A stretch of 57,958 bases of DNA from Cymbomonas tetramitiformis (lineage: Eukaryota > Chlorophyta > Pyramimonadophyceae > Pyramimonadales > Pyramimonadaceae), in contig LGRX02025885.1 in the NCBI GenBank assembly GCA_001247695.2, positions 1-57,958 on the forward strand. The letters run 5' to 3'. Under the pieces are notes generated by a model. That model saw only the letters and a list, made by a program, of their open reading frames with translations, was not told the DNA's origin and did no database searches. The stretch's first letter is position 1. Each line of letters starts with the position of its first letter. Positions 44,433 through 52,486 of this stretch are shown here, piece by piece. The translations under genes and the position numbers were made by a program.

Positions 44433-44924
44433 ATGAGTGTGCAGTTAGACCAACCAGACATGATGATGGGCTTTAGTCGCGACTTCAATCCTAAAAATGC
44501 GCCCAAAAATTTTCAAGAAAATTTAAGAAAAATTGATGCAAAAAAAAGACAAAAGGAGATGGAAAACTTAAAGAAGGCGGCTAAAAATTTAGTTGGTGTA
44601 AACACACAATTATTGAAACAAAATACATTTTTGAATACTTTACAAAGAATTCTAAAGTATGCTAATGGCAATGCATCGGAACAAGAAACACTTCTTGCAT
44701 GTTTAAATAGTATGGAGTATGAAAAGTGGCTTGTTACACAAGTAAAAAATGACAAAGATGCTGGCATATATCAAACATGGAATGTGTACAAAGATTTCTC
44801 TGATATTATAGAGAAAATAAATGATACGGAAATCGTAAAAAAGGTAAAGGACTTAAGAAAATATGTGTGGGATGAAACTAAACATGTTAGGCCTACTACT
44901 ATAAACAATTACCACGGTATTTAA
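44433..44924 (+). CDS. Unknown Lys-rich helical protein (163 aa)
   Basis: I do not recognise this protein. It starts MSVQLDQPDMMM. Residues 25-55 are a highly charged, Lys-rich helix (KKRQKEMENLKKAAKN), and the rest is predicted mostly helical with no cysteine cluster or membrane segment. It could be a small nucleic-acid-binding or structural protein, but nothing decides this. A TATAAATA lies 42 bp upstream, and the gene is divergent from the kinase-like gene at 44210. Confidence 0.6.
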   Translation: MSVQLDQPDMMMGFSRDFNPKNAPKNFQENLRKIDAKKRQKEMENLKKAAKNLVGVNTQLLKQNTFLNTLQRILKYANGNASEQETLLACLNSMEYEKWLVTQVKNDKDAGIYQTWNVYKDFSDIIEKINDTEIVKKVKDLRKYVWDETKHVRPTTINNYHGI

Positions 44925-44976
44925 CGACGCAACTATTTTTTGATCTGACAGGTTTGACATTCGAAGTTTTTTACAA

Positions 44977-44984
44977 TATAAATA
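44977..44984 (+). promoter_or_regulatory. TATAAATA promoter element
   Basis: It lies 47 bp before the start at 45031, in a block (44930-45025) duplicated at 42742-42860. Confidence 0.65.
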
Positions 44985-45030
44985 GACACGCGCGCGTACG
45001 CGGTGATGCTTACCATCTGACCGCCGAAAA

Positions 45031-46434
45031 TATGTCCGTTCTGAGCATACCCCCGCCTGATGTGATTAAATTTGATGTTATCGTAATCGGCCTCGGTATC
45101 GGCGGCCTGCAGCTAGTTGATCTGCTTCTAGTCGATACTAGTCTAGATCGAACAAAGATGAGAATAGGTGCATTCGAAAGCGCAGAGAGTGTGGGCGGGC
45201 TTGTAGTCACTAAATCTTTTGCCGAGGGTGAAGGGCACAATATGGGTCCGTCGTACCATCTCGAGGAGCACGAGAATCTCAAACAATTACTAAATAAATT
45301 TGATTCAAAATGTGAATGTTTTCCAGATTCCTCCCCGGAATCAGCCTTTTTTTACAGCGATCTACGCCAAGATGAAACGCGAGCGCATGCTGATAAATAC
45401 AAGTATGCTATGCAAGTGCTTGGTGACATTAAGGAAAAAGCGAATGCTATGCAAGTGTTTGACGACATTAAAGAAAAACCAAAATACTTGAGCGAAGGCG
45501 CGACCGAAGAAGAATTACAAGTCCTGCAAGAGGCGCTTCCGTGGTACGATGAGATTGTGGATTTTGAAATAAATTATTTTGATTCGAAATCAAAAAATGC
45601 GTTTGCGACAACTATCGAGAAAAGTTGATTGCTCCATTGTTTCAAAAAATTAAAAGTAAAGACGAACGCGTAAGTATTCACCTAAAAAGTAAAGTCGAGT
45701 CGATTAATTTCAAAAACGACTGGCTAGTGCAGATCAACGGTGTTAGCACACAATACAAATGCACTCATCTCGTGATCGCCGCGCCAGTATCGGCGCTGGG
45801 GCAAATAGAGTTGCTGACCGATGTGCCTGAAGACGTTAAAAAACACGTGCGGTACTTATCGAAAACCATCACCCCCAAAGCGTCCATGCGAGTGTTCGTC
45901 AGACTACAGGATGAAAATCTGGTTGCAAAAGTTTGCAATGCCGTAGAGACTTTGCTGAAAAATCACGAGAAAAATTACATGCATTTGCTCACTACTTTAG
46001 AAGAGAATAGCCCGTTATCACCTTTATGGTCCATGATTTTTATGCCCAAAGGGGGCTGCAAATATTACGATTTTTTGCTGGCGTACTGCGATTCTGACAA
46101 GGCCAATTCTTTGCACAAGGAGTACCAGGATAATGATATTATCTTTGATAATTTACTAAGGTCAGTGTTGGAGAAAAGCTTTGGAATTACCACCAGTGAG
46201 CTTCCTCGTAAGATTAATGCAGAATATATCAATTTTCATTCCTCCAACGCGTACCACGTTTGGGAACCCGAAATGGATCGAAATAGCTATGACAACAAAA
46301 CCGCACGGATGGCAATCGAGCATCGCATCCATTTTGTGGGGGAGGCCTACAGCAAAATTTACAGAACATGGATAGAGGGCGCGTTGGTGACAGCAAAGGC
46401 TGCGGCCGACATATTACAGAAGTACGAAGTCTAA
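45031..46434 (+). pseudogene. Flavin amine-oxidase-like protein broken by a frameshift
   Basis: The first frame (45031-45628) has the FAD-binding Rossmann motif VIGLGIGGLQ near residue 18, then FESAESVGGL. The second frame (from about 45625 to 46434) contains the middle domain. It ends with HFVGEAYSKIYRTWIEGAL, the C-terminal FAD-contacting signature of amine oxidase and related enzymes. The two frames meet at GAGAAAAGTTGATT, where one base is missing relative to a continuous frame; the A-run makes an assembly error or a fresh mutation equally possible. Such enzymes oxidise amines, polyamines or other substrates, and the substrate here is unknown. Start choice: MSVLSIP at 45031, 47 bp after TATAAATA. 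Confidence 0.7.
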
Positions 46435-46474
46435 AATTTCACCCCGACTAACGACCGCCAAAAACGATAACATG

Positions 46475-46482
46475 TATAAATA
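46475..46482 (+). promoter_or_regulatory. TATAAATA promoter element
   Basis: It is 41 bp upstream of the start at 46523. Confidence 0.65.
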
Positions 46483-46522
46483 CATGACGCAGCCTGAATA
46501 AAACGGTTTCAACAACGGCGTC

Positions 46523-47476
46523 ATGAGCGTAGAAAATTTACAATACTTAGGTGTAGTTTCTAGTCACTCAAACGTAGACCTACTAAAGAAAGCGATCGAA
46601 CCTAAATTGGACACTTGCGTGCCAGCAGCAGACAAGGTCGACGTACTTATCGCAGAAGTAAGGGTATATGATAAGAATTCATTTTACACAATCGATGATT
46701 TTTTTTTTACCATTGATATGGTTGGCGTACGGAAAACAAACATAGAGTGGTTTTTCTTTCCTGTATACAATCTTATGGGTATGAATCATCAAATTTTTTT
46801 GGCAAATGCGGAAAATCATCGTTTGGGCACAGCCAATTACGAAATCGATATCGCCAAAAATGATTATGGTGCGTTTGCTGAAAAACTGACGTGGGACGGT
46901 ATTGAACAATTAAAACGCTTATCAAATTCAATTTTCTACCACAAAATTTATGATATATTTTTTGAAATAAGAGAGCAAATAAGAATAAATCGTGCGATTT
47001 CAGTAACACTAAAGCTTAAAGATGACGTCAAAAAATATAACGTTCCTTTAAAGGTGTTCAACAACTTGGTGAATCATATTCAATCTGTACTCGTCGAAAA
47101 ATTGTACAAAAAACGGGTGAATTACTTAGTACGATTAAACAGTAAATGCGGAGTAATCTATCAGAAAAGCGAAAGCGATCTTGTGTCATATTTACCTTTA
47201 TTGATACACGTATATTACCGCAATATTGTCCGCATCGTCATTGAAAATAAATTCGATATTAGGGTGAAGCTGCTAACAGAACTGTCAGTGACATTGTTAA
47301 AGGAACTACCGGGGCCGCTCTTGCAAACGTTGCAGTCGGGAAGGTTTACCGTAAACGTCAAAGCCAATAAACAAAACTTTTTCTCGTGGTACACAACACC
47401 TATGCTCGATCCACATACGATTCCGTATGTAATTTACATTAGTAAGCGAAACATCTTACAAACACCTATACATTAA
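46523..47476 (+). CDS. Unknown protein (317 aa)
   Basis: I do not recognise this protein. It begins MSVENLQYLG and has an aromatic stretch FYTIDDFFFTIDM around residue 54 and several beta-type segments. It has few Cys residues and no clear membrane helix. It is AT-rich like the other genes of this sub-block. It follows the amine-oxidase-like gene by 88 bp with its own TATAAATA, so it is probably a separate transcript. Confidence 0.6.
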   Translation: MSVENLQYLGVVSSHSNVDLLKKAIEPKLDTCVPAADKVDVLIAEVRVYDKNSFYTIDDFFFTIDMVGVRKTNIEWFFFPVYNLMGMNHQIFLANAENHRLGTANYEIDIAKNDYGAFAEKLTWDGIEQLKRLSNSIFYHKIYDIFFEIREQIRINRAISVTLKLKDDVKKYNVPLKVFNNLVNHIQSVLVEKLYKKRVNYLVRLNSKCGVIYQKSESDLVSYLPLLIHVYYRNIVRIVIENKFDIRVKLLTELSVTLLKELPGPLLQTLQSGRFTVNVKANKQNFFSWYTTPMLDPHTIPYVIYISKRNILQTPIH

Positions 47477-47784
47477 ATTTTGATCTGCGGCCCACATCGC
47501 ATGAGTGCGTCAGAGACAGCACAGACTGCATAAATATTATTGCAGCGACCTCGGTAATTTTTGCTGTTGTGAATCTCATTCTGCCACGTACATACTGCAT
47601 TACACCTACAGACTGAGACGCTTCCAGGAGTATCGATTTCGCTATTCAGCACTTGCCGACGCGCGTATGTATATATATCTATATACATATATATATATAC
47701 ACACACACGTATACACATTACATATTTTTAAATTATTCTTGCATTCTCTGTCAATTAACCATACTATTTTTCGGAATAACTTAG
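47477..47784. other. Intergenic region with half of a direct repeat and a TA/CA microsatellite
   Basis: 47495-47585 is the first copy of a direct repeat, and 47668-47712 is a TATATA to CACACA microsatellite. No gene is supported here. Confidence 0.5.
47495..47585 (+). repeat. Direct repeat copy 1 flanking the 86-aa gene region
   Basis: CGCATGAGTGCGTCAGAGAC and the following 70 bases match 48509-48598 at roughly 75%, same orientation. Shared blocks include CATAA, ATTGCAG or ACTGCAG, GGTAA and TTTTGCT. Confidence 0.55.
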
Positions 47785-48045
47785 ATGGACGAGTCTCCCC
47801 TTGCTGAAAGTACGTATCCTACTTTTAACATATACCAGATAAAAAGTATGAATGATAAGAAAAATCTATTTGATGGTACCATCTCCGTAGTAAATAATCA
47901 GGTTCCCGCGACGGGTGTCGCGCAATACAAGCTTTACGCGACGGGAGATTTAGACGGCCGGAACCATCGCAAATATGTCGCACTGCCCAGTGAATTAAAG
48001 ATCACACCGAGTGTTATCAAGCAGTATAACATATTCGCCTTGTAG
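47785..48045 (+). CDS. Small unknown protein (86 aa)
   Basis: I do not recognise this protein. It starts MDESPLAEST, is mixed in character and ends in an aromatic IKQYNIFAL. The frame is short, but it is flanked by direct repeats and fits the plus-strand run of genes to its left. No TATAAATA is seen; the TA-rich microsatellite near 47670-47700 is the only AT-rich core upstream. An overlapping frame on the other strand (48173-47934) is less likely. Confidence 0.4.
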   Translation: MDESPLAESTYPTFNIYQIKSMNDKKNLFDGTISVVNNQVPATGVAQYKLYATGDLDGRNHRKYVALPSELKITPSVIKQYNIFAL

Positions 48046-48114
48046 GAACCGTCGATGTCGAGTGATCGCGTATGAAACCAGATTACGCCTTTTCGACAAC
48101 GATATACAAAGTGG

Positions 48115-48400
48115 TCAATCGCAAAAAGTGGATGAGCGTAAACTGTTGACTGCGGGACAACATTGTTTGACACCGTATTTGCTTAGGTCGAGATCTTGCA
48201 GATCATAAAGAAGTTTGAAGATCGGCACGTGTTGGAGTTTACGGAAAGTGATTTCCACACTCTTTGCATCAATTAGAGTAAAGCTGTCATGCGTTACCCA
48301 AGTGACTGCCAAAAGAGGCTTACAATCTTCGTCTTGGTACTTTCTTCTTCAAATTTTTTTTCGTCATCGCAAAGTGACTCGACTCAAAAATTACAGACAT
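48115..48400 (-). pseudogene. Possible small frameshifted gene (minus strand)
   Basis: On the minus strand an ATG at 48400 opens MSVIFESSHFAMTKK. After an A-run near 48345-48352 the frame changes, and about 70 further codons read to 48115 (VTHDSFTLIDAKSVEITF and beyond). A TATAAATA lies at 48493-48500, further upstream than usual. The Met-Ser-Val start is shared with neighbouring genes. The evidence is weak, and it may be a remnant. Confidence 0.3.
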
Positions 48401-48508
48401 TGACGCTTTCCGCTCGGATTTTGTTGCGTTTACTGAGATTAAGAAGATGCGTGTGTGAGGTGCCTATTTCCTATACATACGTCAAAACTTCGTATTTATA
48501 TTTCTTTA

Positions 48509-48598
48509 TCGCATGAGCGCGTCAAACACAGCAGAGCCTGCATAAGCATTACTGCAGAGACACTGGTAAATTTTGCTATTTTGCAATCCTTATTCTAC
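48509..48598 (+). repeat. Direct repeat copy 2
   Basis: It is the second copy of the 47495-47585 repeat, ending where the minus-strand 554-aa gene ends (stop at 48590). Confidence 0.55.
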
Positions 48599-50254
48599 GG
48601 CATTAGTTGATCTAATCTCCTTAACCTGCTGCAGTTGATAACGATCCGTGTGCGCGTTGCGGATCAGTCGGACGTGGGGTACCACCCAAGCGTTGCCGTC
48701 GTCGGTCGCGATGTCCATAACGCGCTTTCGGGCCAGAGGCGCGGTCCGGTTGCAACACTCCTTTGTCAACACGCACGGCATGCTCGCCGCCCTTCGGTTG
48801 GTGCGGTGATCGCTTACGTGCTGCCGGACGATGGAGATGAGCTCGAGCGCTTCACATCCCCGCATGCCGTAAGCGTCGTGCACGCTCTGCAGAAAGGCGC
48901 CCAAGGTGGTCTCATCCGGAAACCAGGCCATGCGTTGCGCGGCGTTGCTTCGGCGCGGGCCTATGATGGATTGCACGTCGCGCCAGCAGTCCGCACGCAG
49001 CATTCGGTCCGTCTCGTGATAGAGCACGCAGGCCGCCACGCGCCGCACAGCGCGAAGCACCTGCAGGTTGGCGTTCGCGTCCAAAGGCGCGACGTGTTCG
49101 CACTGATCCTCGCACAGCAGTATGTTGTTATCGTCGTGCACGTCGCGCAGGCTGACGAAAGCGCGCAGTTTGGGGTCGTGCACCGCCACGATCATGCGAT
49201 CCGTGTCGCACGGTAAGCTGGTGACCGACCGGTTCAGGTTCACGGAGCGATTGGTCGCCATGCTGTAGAGGGCCCTGGTGGTAGCCCCGTCAATCTCGCC
49301 CTTGTACAGCAGCGATCCGCTCTGCGTGGTGAGTCGGTGCGCTCGTACGCTGGAAACGCGCAGTTGGTTGCGATCGATCATGTCGGGGACGCGGTCGTAC
49401 AGCACCTCGAAGAAGGCGCGCATGACGGTGATGGAGCGAAAGCAGATGAGGGGCGTGCGCTTGGTGTGCGTGCTGGCGCGGTCGCAGAGCCAGTCACGGA
49501 GCACGCACGCCACGAAGGCTAGGAGCAAATCCTCGCTGCAGCGCGTCATCCCGAACCGGTGATTGATTGCTCGAATGGCGGCGACTTTGGCCGCCGGCGC
49601 GTCCGCGGTCGCTTCGCAGGGCTGAACGTGATGCCCCGCGATGTCCAGGTGGCGTATTCGGCGTAGGTGCTCCTGCATGCATTCGAGCACGCATCCTTTG
49701 CGTACCCCGAGGACTTTGACGAAATCATCATGTCTGAAGAGCTCCGCGTACACACCCAGGGCGTTTTTCAGGGACTCCACCGTCAAGAGCGGCTCCAGCC
49801 GCTCCTGGGCGCGGCCCGTGCGCATGACGAGCATGGCGCGGTGGTTGCTGTCCTGCATGCCGCAGACGAACTCGTTGGCGTGGGCGTCCATGTTGCGCAT
49901 GCACATGCAGGCCACCATACGCTGGGGCACATCGTCCGTCACGCAGATGGCCTGCATGAAACGCGCAAACACGCGCATGGTGTGCCTATCCACATCGCGC
50001 CGCACGTCACCGTATCGCGCGCCGCAGTCGTCGAAGCGGGCCACACGCCGACCATCCATGTGCACGATCACGGTATCGAACCGCTCCTTCGTTCCGTTCA
50101 TCCTTACGGAGACTTTGATGGTGTTGGTTACGGAGCGGGCCGGATCGACGCTCTCCACGCCGATCATGCCCGCGCAGGTGGTGTTGATGGCTTTGGCGAT
50201 ACACATCGCGGTTGCGCCGGTATACACCAAAGTGCGCGCGCGCATACCCTCCAT
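48590..50254 (-). CDS. Unknown protein (about 554 aa)
   Basis: I do not recognise this protein. The frame is open from 50314. I prefer the Met at 50254 (MEGMRARTLVYTG) because the TATA core at 50276-50283 would otherwise lie inside the gene. It is Arg- and Cys-rich without a tight zinc motif. A hydrophobic stretch LLLAFVACVLRDWLC lies near the middle. It is divergent from the 177-aa gene at 50308, with only 53 bp between the starts, so both must share the promoter. Its function is unknown. Confidence 0.65.
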   Translation of the reverse strand: MEGMRARTLVYTGATAMCIAKAINTTCAGMIGVESVDPARSVTNTIKVSVRMNGTKERFDTVIVHMDGRRVARFDDCGARYGDVRRDVDRHTMRVFARFMQAICVTDDVPQRMVACMCMRNMDAHANEFVCGMQDSNHRAMLVMRTGRAQERLEPLLTVESLKNALGVYAELFRHDDFVKVLGVRKGCVLECMQEHLRRIRHLDIAGHHVQPCEATADAPAAKVAAIRAINHRFGMTRCSEDLLLAFVACVLRDWLCDRASTHTKRTPLICFRSITVMRAFFEVLYDRVPDMIDRNQLRVSSVRAHRLTTQSGSLLYKGEIDGATTRALYSMATNRSVNLNRSVTSLPCDTDRMIVAVHDPKLRAFVSLRDVHDDNNILLCEDQCEHVAPLDANANLQVLRAVRRVAACVLYHETDRMLRADCWRDVQSIIGPRRSNAAQRMAWFPDETTLGAFLQSVHDAYGMRGCEALELISIVRQHVSDHRTNRRAASMPCVLTKECCNRTAPLARKRVMDIATDDGNAWVVPHVRLIRNAHTDRYQLQQVKEIRSTNAVE

Positions 50255-50275
50255 TGGCGTGTGCGAGGCGATATG

Positions 50276-50283
50276 TATAAATA
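50276..50283. promoter_or_regulatory. TATAAATA in a 53-bp divergent promoter
   Basis: On the plus strand TATAAATA lies 25 bp before the start at 50308. The overlapping TTTATACATA on the minus strand may serve the gene starting at 50254. Confidence 0.6.
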
Positions 50284-50307
50284 GTGGCCGACGCGCGCGC
50301 GTAGACG

Positions 50308-50841
50308 ATGGCAATGTCCAATCTGTGCTGCAGGACCGTTCAGCATTACTTCGCCTTACCTACCGAGTTCAAACGGCAGTTCGCGTTTAAAAACCTGTGC
50401 GACGTGGTGCACAAGGCGAGCGTGGACGAAGTTCAAGACTGCAGAGCTCTCATCGGCGATGAAAATTACGAATGCCTGCTACGAATCACGATGCTGAACG
50501 TGTCGCAACCGGAACCGTCGCGCGTTGAGCCGGTCGTCGCCGTTGGATGCTCGAGCGGCGAGGCCACCGAGAGCGAACAAAAAGGCTTCGAATCCCCCAT
50601 GCAGTCCGCATCGACCGACCCACCCGTAATTGAGGTCCCTGCGGCGCCTACCGCGCCGCACGATGTGTTGCTCGAGCCGGACCGATCGGCAAACATTACG
50701 GAGAGGAAGGTTGCGAACGATCCTTCCACGTCGATACGTACAAACACAATCAAAAAGAATAATCGTTCAAAAAAGAGGATCTTGGCAAGCACCGCGCGGG
50801 AAATAGTAAGTAATTTTCAAAGCCACGATGACGAACCGTAG
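50308..50841 (+). CDS. Unknown protein with basic C-terminus (177 aa)
   Basis: I do not recognise this protein. The N-terminal 70 residues look folded (helical, with LPTEFKRQFAFKNLCDVV). The middle is a disordered Ser/Pro/Glu-rich linker, and the end is basic (IKKNNRSKKRIL), which could bind nucleic acid. The start at 50308 follows TATAAATA by 25 bp. The stop at 50841 lies 59 bp from the stop of the convergent kinase-like gene. Confidence 0.6.
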   Translation: MAMSNLCCRTVQHYFALPTEFKRQFAFKNLCDVVHKASVDEVQDCRALIGDENYECLLRITMLNVSQPEPSRVEPVVAVGCSSGEATESEQKGFESPMQSASTDPPVIEVPAAPTAPHDVLLEPDRSANITERKVANDPSTSIRTNTIKKNNRSKKRILASTAREIVSNFQSHDDEP

Positions 50842-50899
50842 CGATACGTTCATATCAATATGTATTTATTTACAATATGTACATTATATGTACAGGAGC

Positions 50900-51910
50900 T
50901 CATACGATCTGTTTGAGCATCTCTTTCAATGCGTAGTGGCCTCCGGTCTTGGCAACTTCAAAAAAGTGCGCGGCGTGCTTGTAAAGAAGAACGTTTCTTC
51001 GTGGTATTTTGAGGTTTTTTCTTATCAGCCTGTTGAGCTGCGTTACGTCCACGCAGCCATCCATTTGCCTGATGTTTGCGAAAAGGTGTGTCACGATGTC
51101 GTACTGCGTCGTGTCGCATAGTTGCAGCAGCGCGATCGCGTAATGCCACGCAAAATCGCGCGCTCGCTTGGTATCGACACCTTCATCGAGGGCGCGCCAG
51201 TTGCAAGGCCTGATGTGCGTCCGTTTGCCGAATGCGGTTTTGTTATTCAGAAGGTTTACGCTAGTGATGTCGATGAAGCAGAAGGTGTACCGTTTGCGCG
51301 CGTTCACGTACAGGGCGCAATTCTCCCATTTGAAATCGTCTTGCAGCATGTCGTGTTCCAAAAGCTGCATGATGGCGCGCGCCGAAACCTTTATGATCTG
51401 CGTTACGGTTTTTGAGCTTTGCGGGGAGCTCCGCAAGAGAGTGCCCACGTCGCACATTGCCGCGTTCATGCAGTGCGCGGTCCACTGCAGCGTTTCGTCC
51501 GAGCTCGTAATTCGCGCGACCGTGTCTTCGTTACGGGCCCTCAGCCATCGGTGCGGTATGAGCATGTCGAGATTTTCGCAGTACGTCGAGGGGTCGGATT
51601 TTTTAAATGAGACGCACGTTTTTAGAAGGAACATGGTTTTGGTCACGTCGTTGGAATACTTCCAAATGGCGTGGTCGCCCGAGACGCTTCGGTAAGAGCA
51701 TGTCCGTGCTCGATGATAGAGCGTCGAGTAATCGGTGGCATCGCACAAAACCTTCGGGGCCGCATCGCACGCGCGGTTCGTTTTGGTGTCGATATCTTGA
51801 GCGATGGCCAGTAACTGCTCTTCGGAAAGCGGGGCCACGCGGACGTAAGATCCGATAGTCATGTCTTGTCGGTACGACGATCGTGTTCGTCTCTGCATTC
51901 TCGGCGTCAT
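50900..51910 (-). CDS. Kinase-like protein, degenerate catalytic motifs (336 aa)
   Basis: LQDDFKWENCAL aligns with a kinase catalytic loop (Asp-x-Lys-x-x-Asn kept, His and Arg replaced), and FCFIDITSV aligns with the DFG region as DIT. A Lys in MFLLKTC could be the beta-3 Lys. The Gly loop is not seen. It is therefore a divergent or inactive kinase, the third kinase-like protein in the block. The frame opens at 51910; an internal Met at 51862 (MTIGSYV) is an alternative start. No TATAAATA is seen directly upstream. Confidence 0.5.
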   Translation of the reverse strand: MTPRMQRRTRSSYRQDMTIGSYVRVAPLSEEQLLAIAQDIDTKTNRACDAAPKVLCDATDYSTLYHRARTCSYRSVSGDHAIWKYSNDVTKTMFLLKTCVSFKKSDPSTYCENLDMLIPHRWLRARNEDTVARITSSDETLQWTAHCMNAAMCDVGTLLRSSPQSSKTVTQIIKVSARAIMQLLEHDMLQDDFKWENCALYVNARKRYTFCFIDITSVNLLNNKTAFGKRTHIRPCNWRALDEGVDTKRARDFAWHYAIALLQLCDTTQYDIVTHLFANIRQMDGCVDVTQLNRLIRKNLKIPRRNVLLYKHAAHFFEVAKTGGHYALKEMLKQIV

Positions 51911-51957
51911 GTTAGGGTTTAGGGTGTCATCAGCGGTACAAAAAGAATTCGACCGAC

Positions 51958-52095
51958 TTACAGCACCGTCAGATAAATTCCGTCCATGACGGTCAGAGGG
52001 TGTCCGATGGGCGGTTTATGAGGCGCCGGCACGTCTGAAGGTTTTTCTGGTATAGGCGGTAGATTTGGAAGGTGGCATCGTTTTTTGGAGTCCAT
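51958..52095 (-). CDS. 45-residue Pro-rich microprotein
   Basis: On the minus strand an ATG at 52095 opens a 46-codon frame ending TAA at 51958. It is Pro-rich in the middle (LPPIPEKPSDVPAPHKPP) and ends IYLTVL. It is too short to judge by length. The support is position: TATAAATA on the minus strand at 52137-52144, about 42 bp upstream as for larger genes here, in a gap that would otherwise be empty. Its function is unknown. Confidence 0.45.
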   Translation of the reverse strand: MDSKKRCHLPNLPPIPEKPSDVPAPHKPPIGHPLTVMDGIYLTVL

Positions 52096-52136
52096 AACGT
52101 CACGGATCGGTGGACAAATATAAAGACCGTTGCGCG

Positions 52137-52144
52137 TATTTATA
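52137..52144 (-). promoter_or_regulatory. TATAAATA promoter element
   Basis: The minus strand reads TATAAATA, about 42 bp upstream of the microprotein start at 52095. Confidence 0.55.
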
Positions 52145-52249
52145 CAACGCGGTGCTGCCGAATCACATATTCGCGATTAAATTATAATACATACGTACAT
52201 TAAAGCTAAGTAGGCACAGACGCGGACGCGTCCCAGTGTTGGAATACCG

Positions 52250-52369
52250 TCACGGGCACGTAATCGTGGTACCGGAAGCGTACGCAGTGTCGGGGCACGC
52301 GCAGAAATGTCGATTGGTGGGGCGTACTGAGCCGTTTTGCCCTTGCTTATTTACATTGTACGTTCCCAT
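52250..52369 (-). CDS. Possible 39-residue microprotein
   Basis: The minus-strand ATG at 52369 opens a 40-codon frame with FCACPDTAY near its middle and a terminal ITCP. There is only an AT-rich stretch upstream, with no TATAAATA. It is listed because the gap 52145-52486 otherwise holds nothing I recognise. A 78-codon frame on the plus strand (52236-52472) is an equally weak alternative. Confidence 0.2.
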   Translation of the reverse strand: MGTYNVNKQGQNGSVRPTNRHFCACPDTAYASGTTITCP

Positions 52370-52486
52370 CGCGGTTGTGTTTCAACCGGTGGGATCTGTT
52401 AAAAACAAATTTTTAATGCGCCTTAGGGTGCACTTGACATGGTGGTCGCAAATGTCCAATGAAAGTGTATAACAAATCGCATAATA

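Noticed and set aside
47668..47712. TA and CA repeats that could be read as regulatory
   Set aside because: Plain microsatellite with no conserved core beyond dinucleotides.
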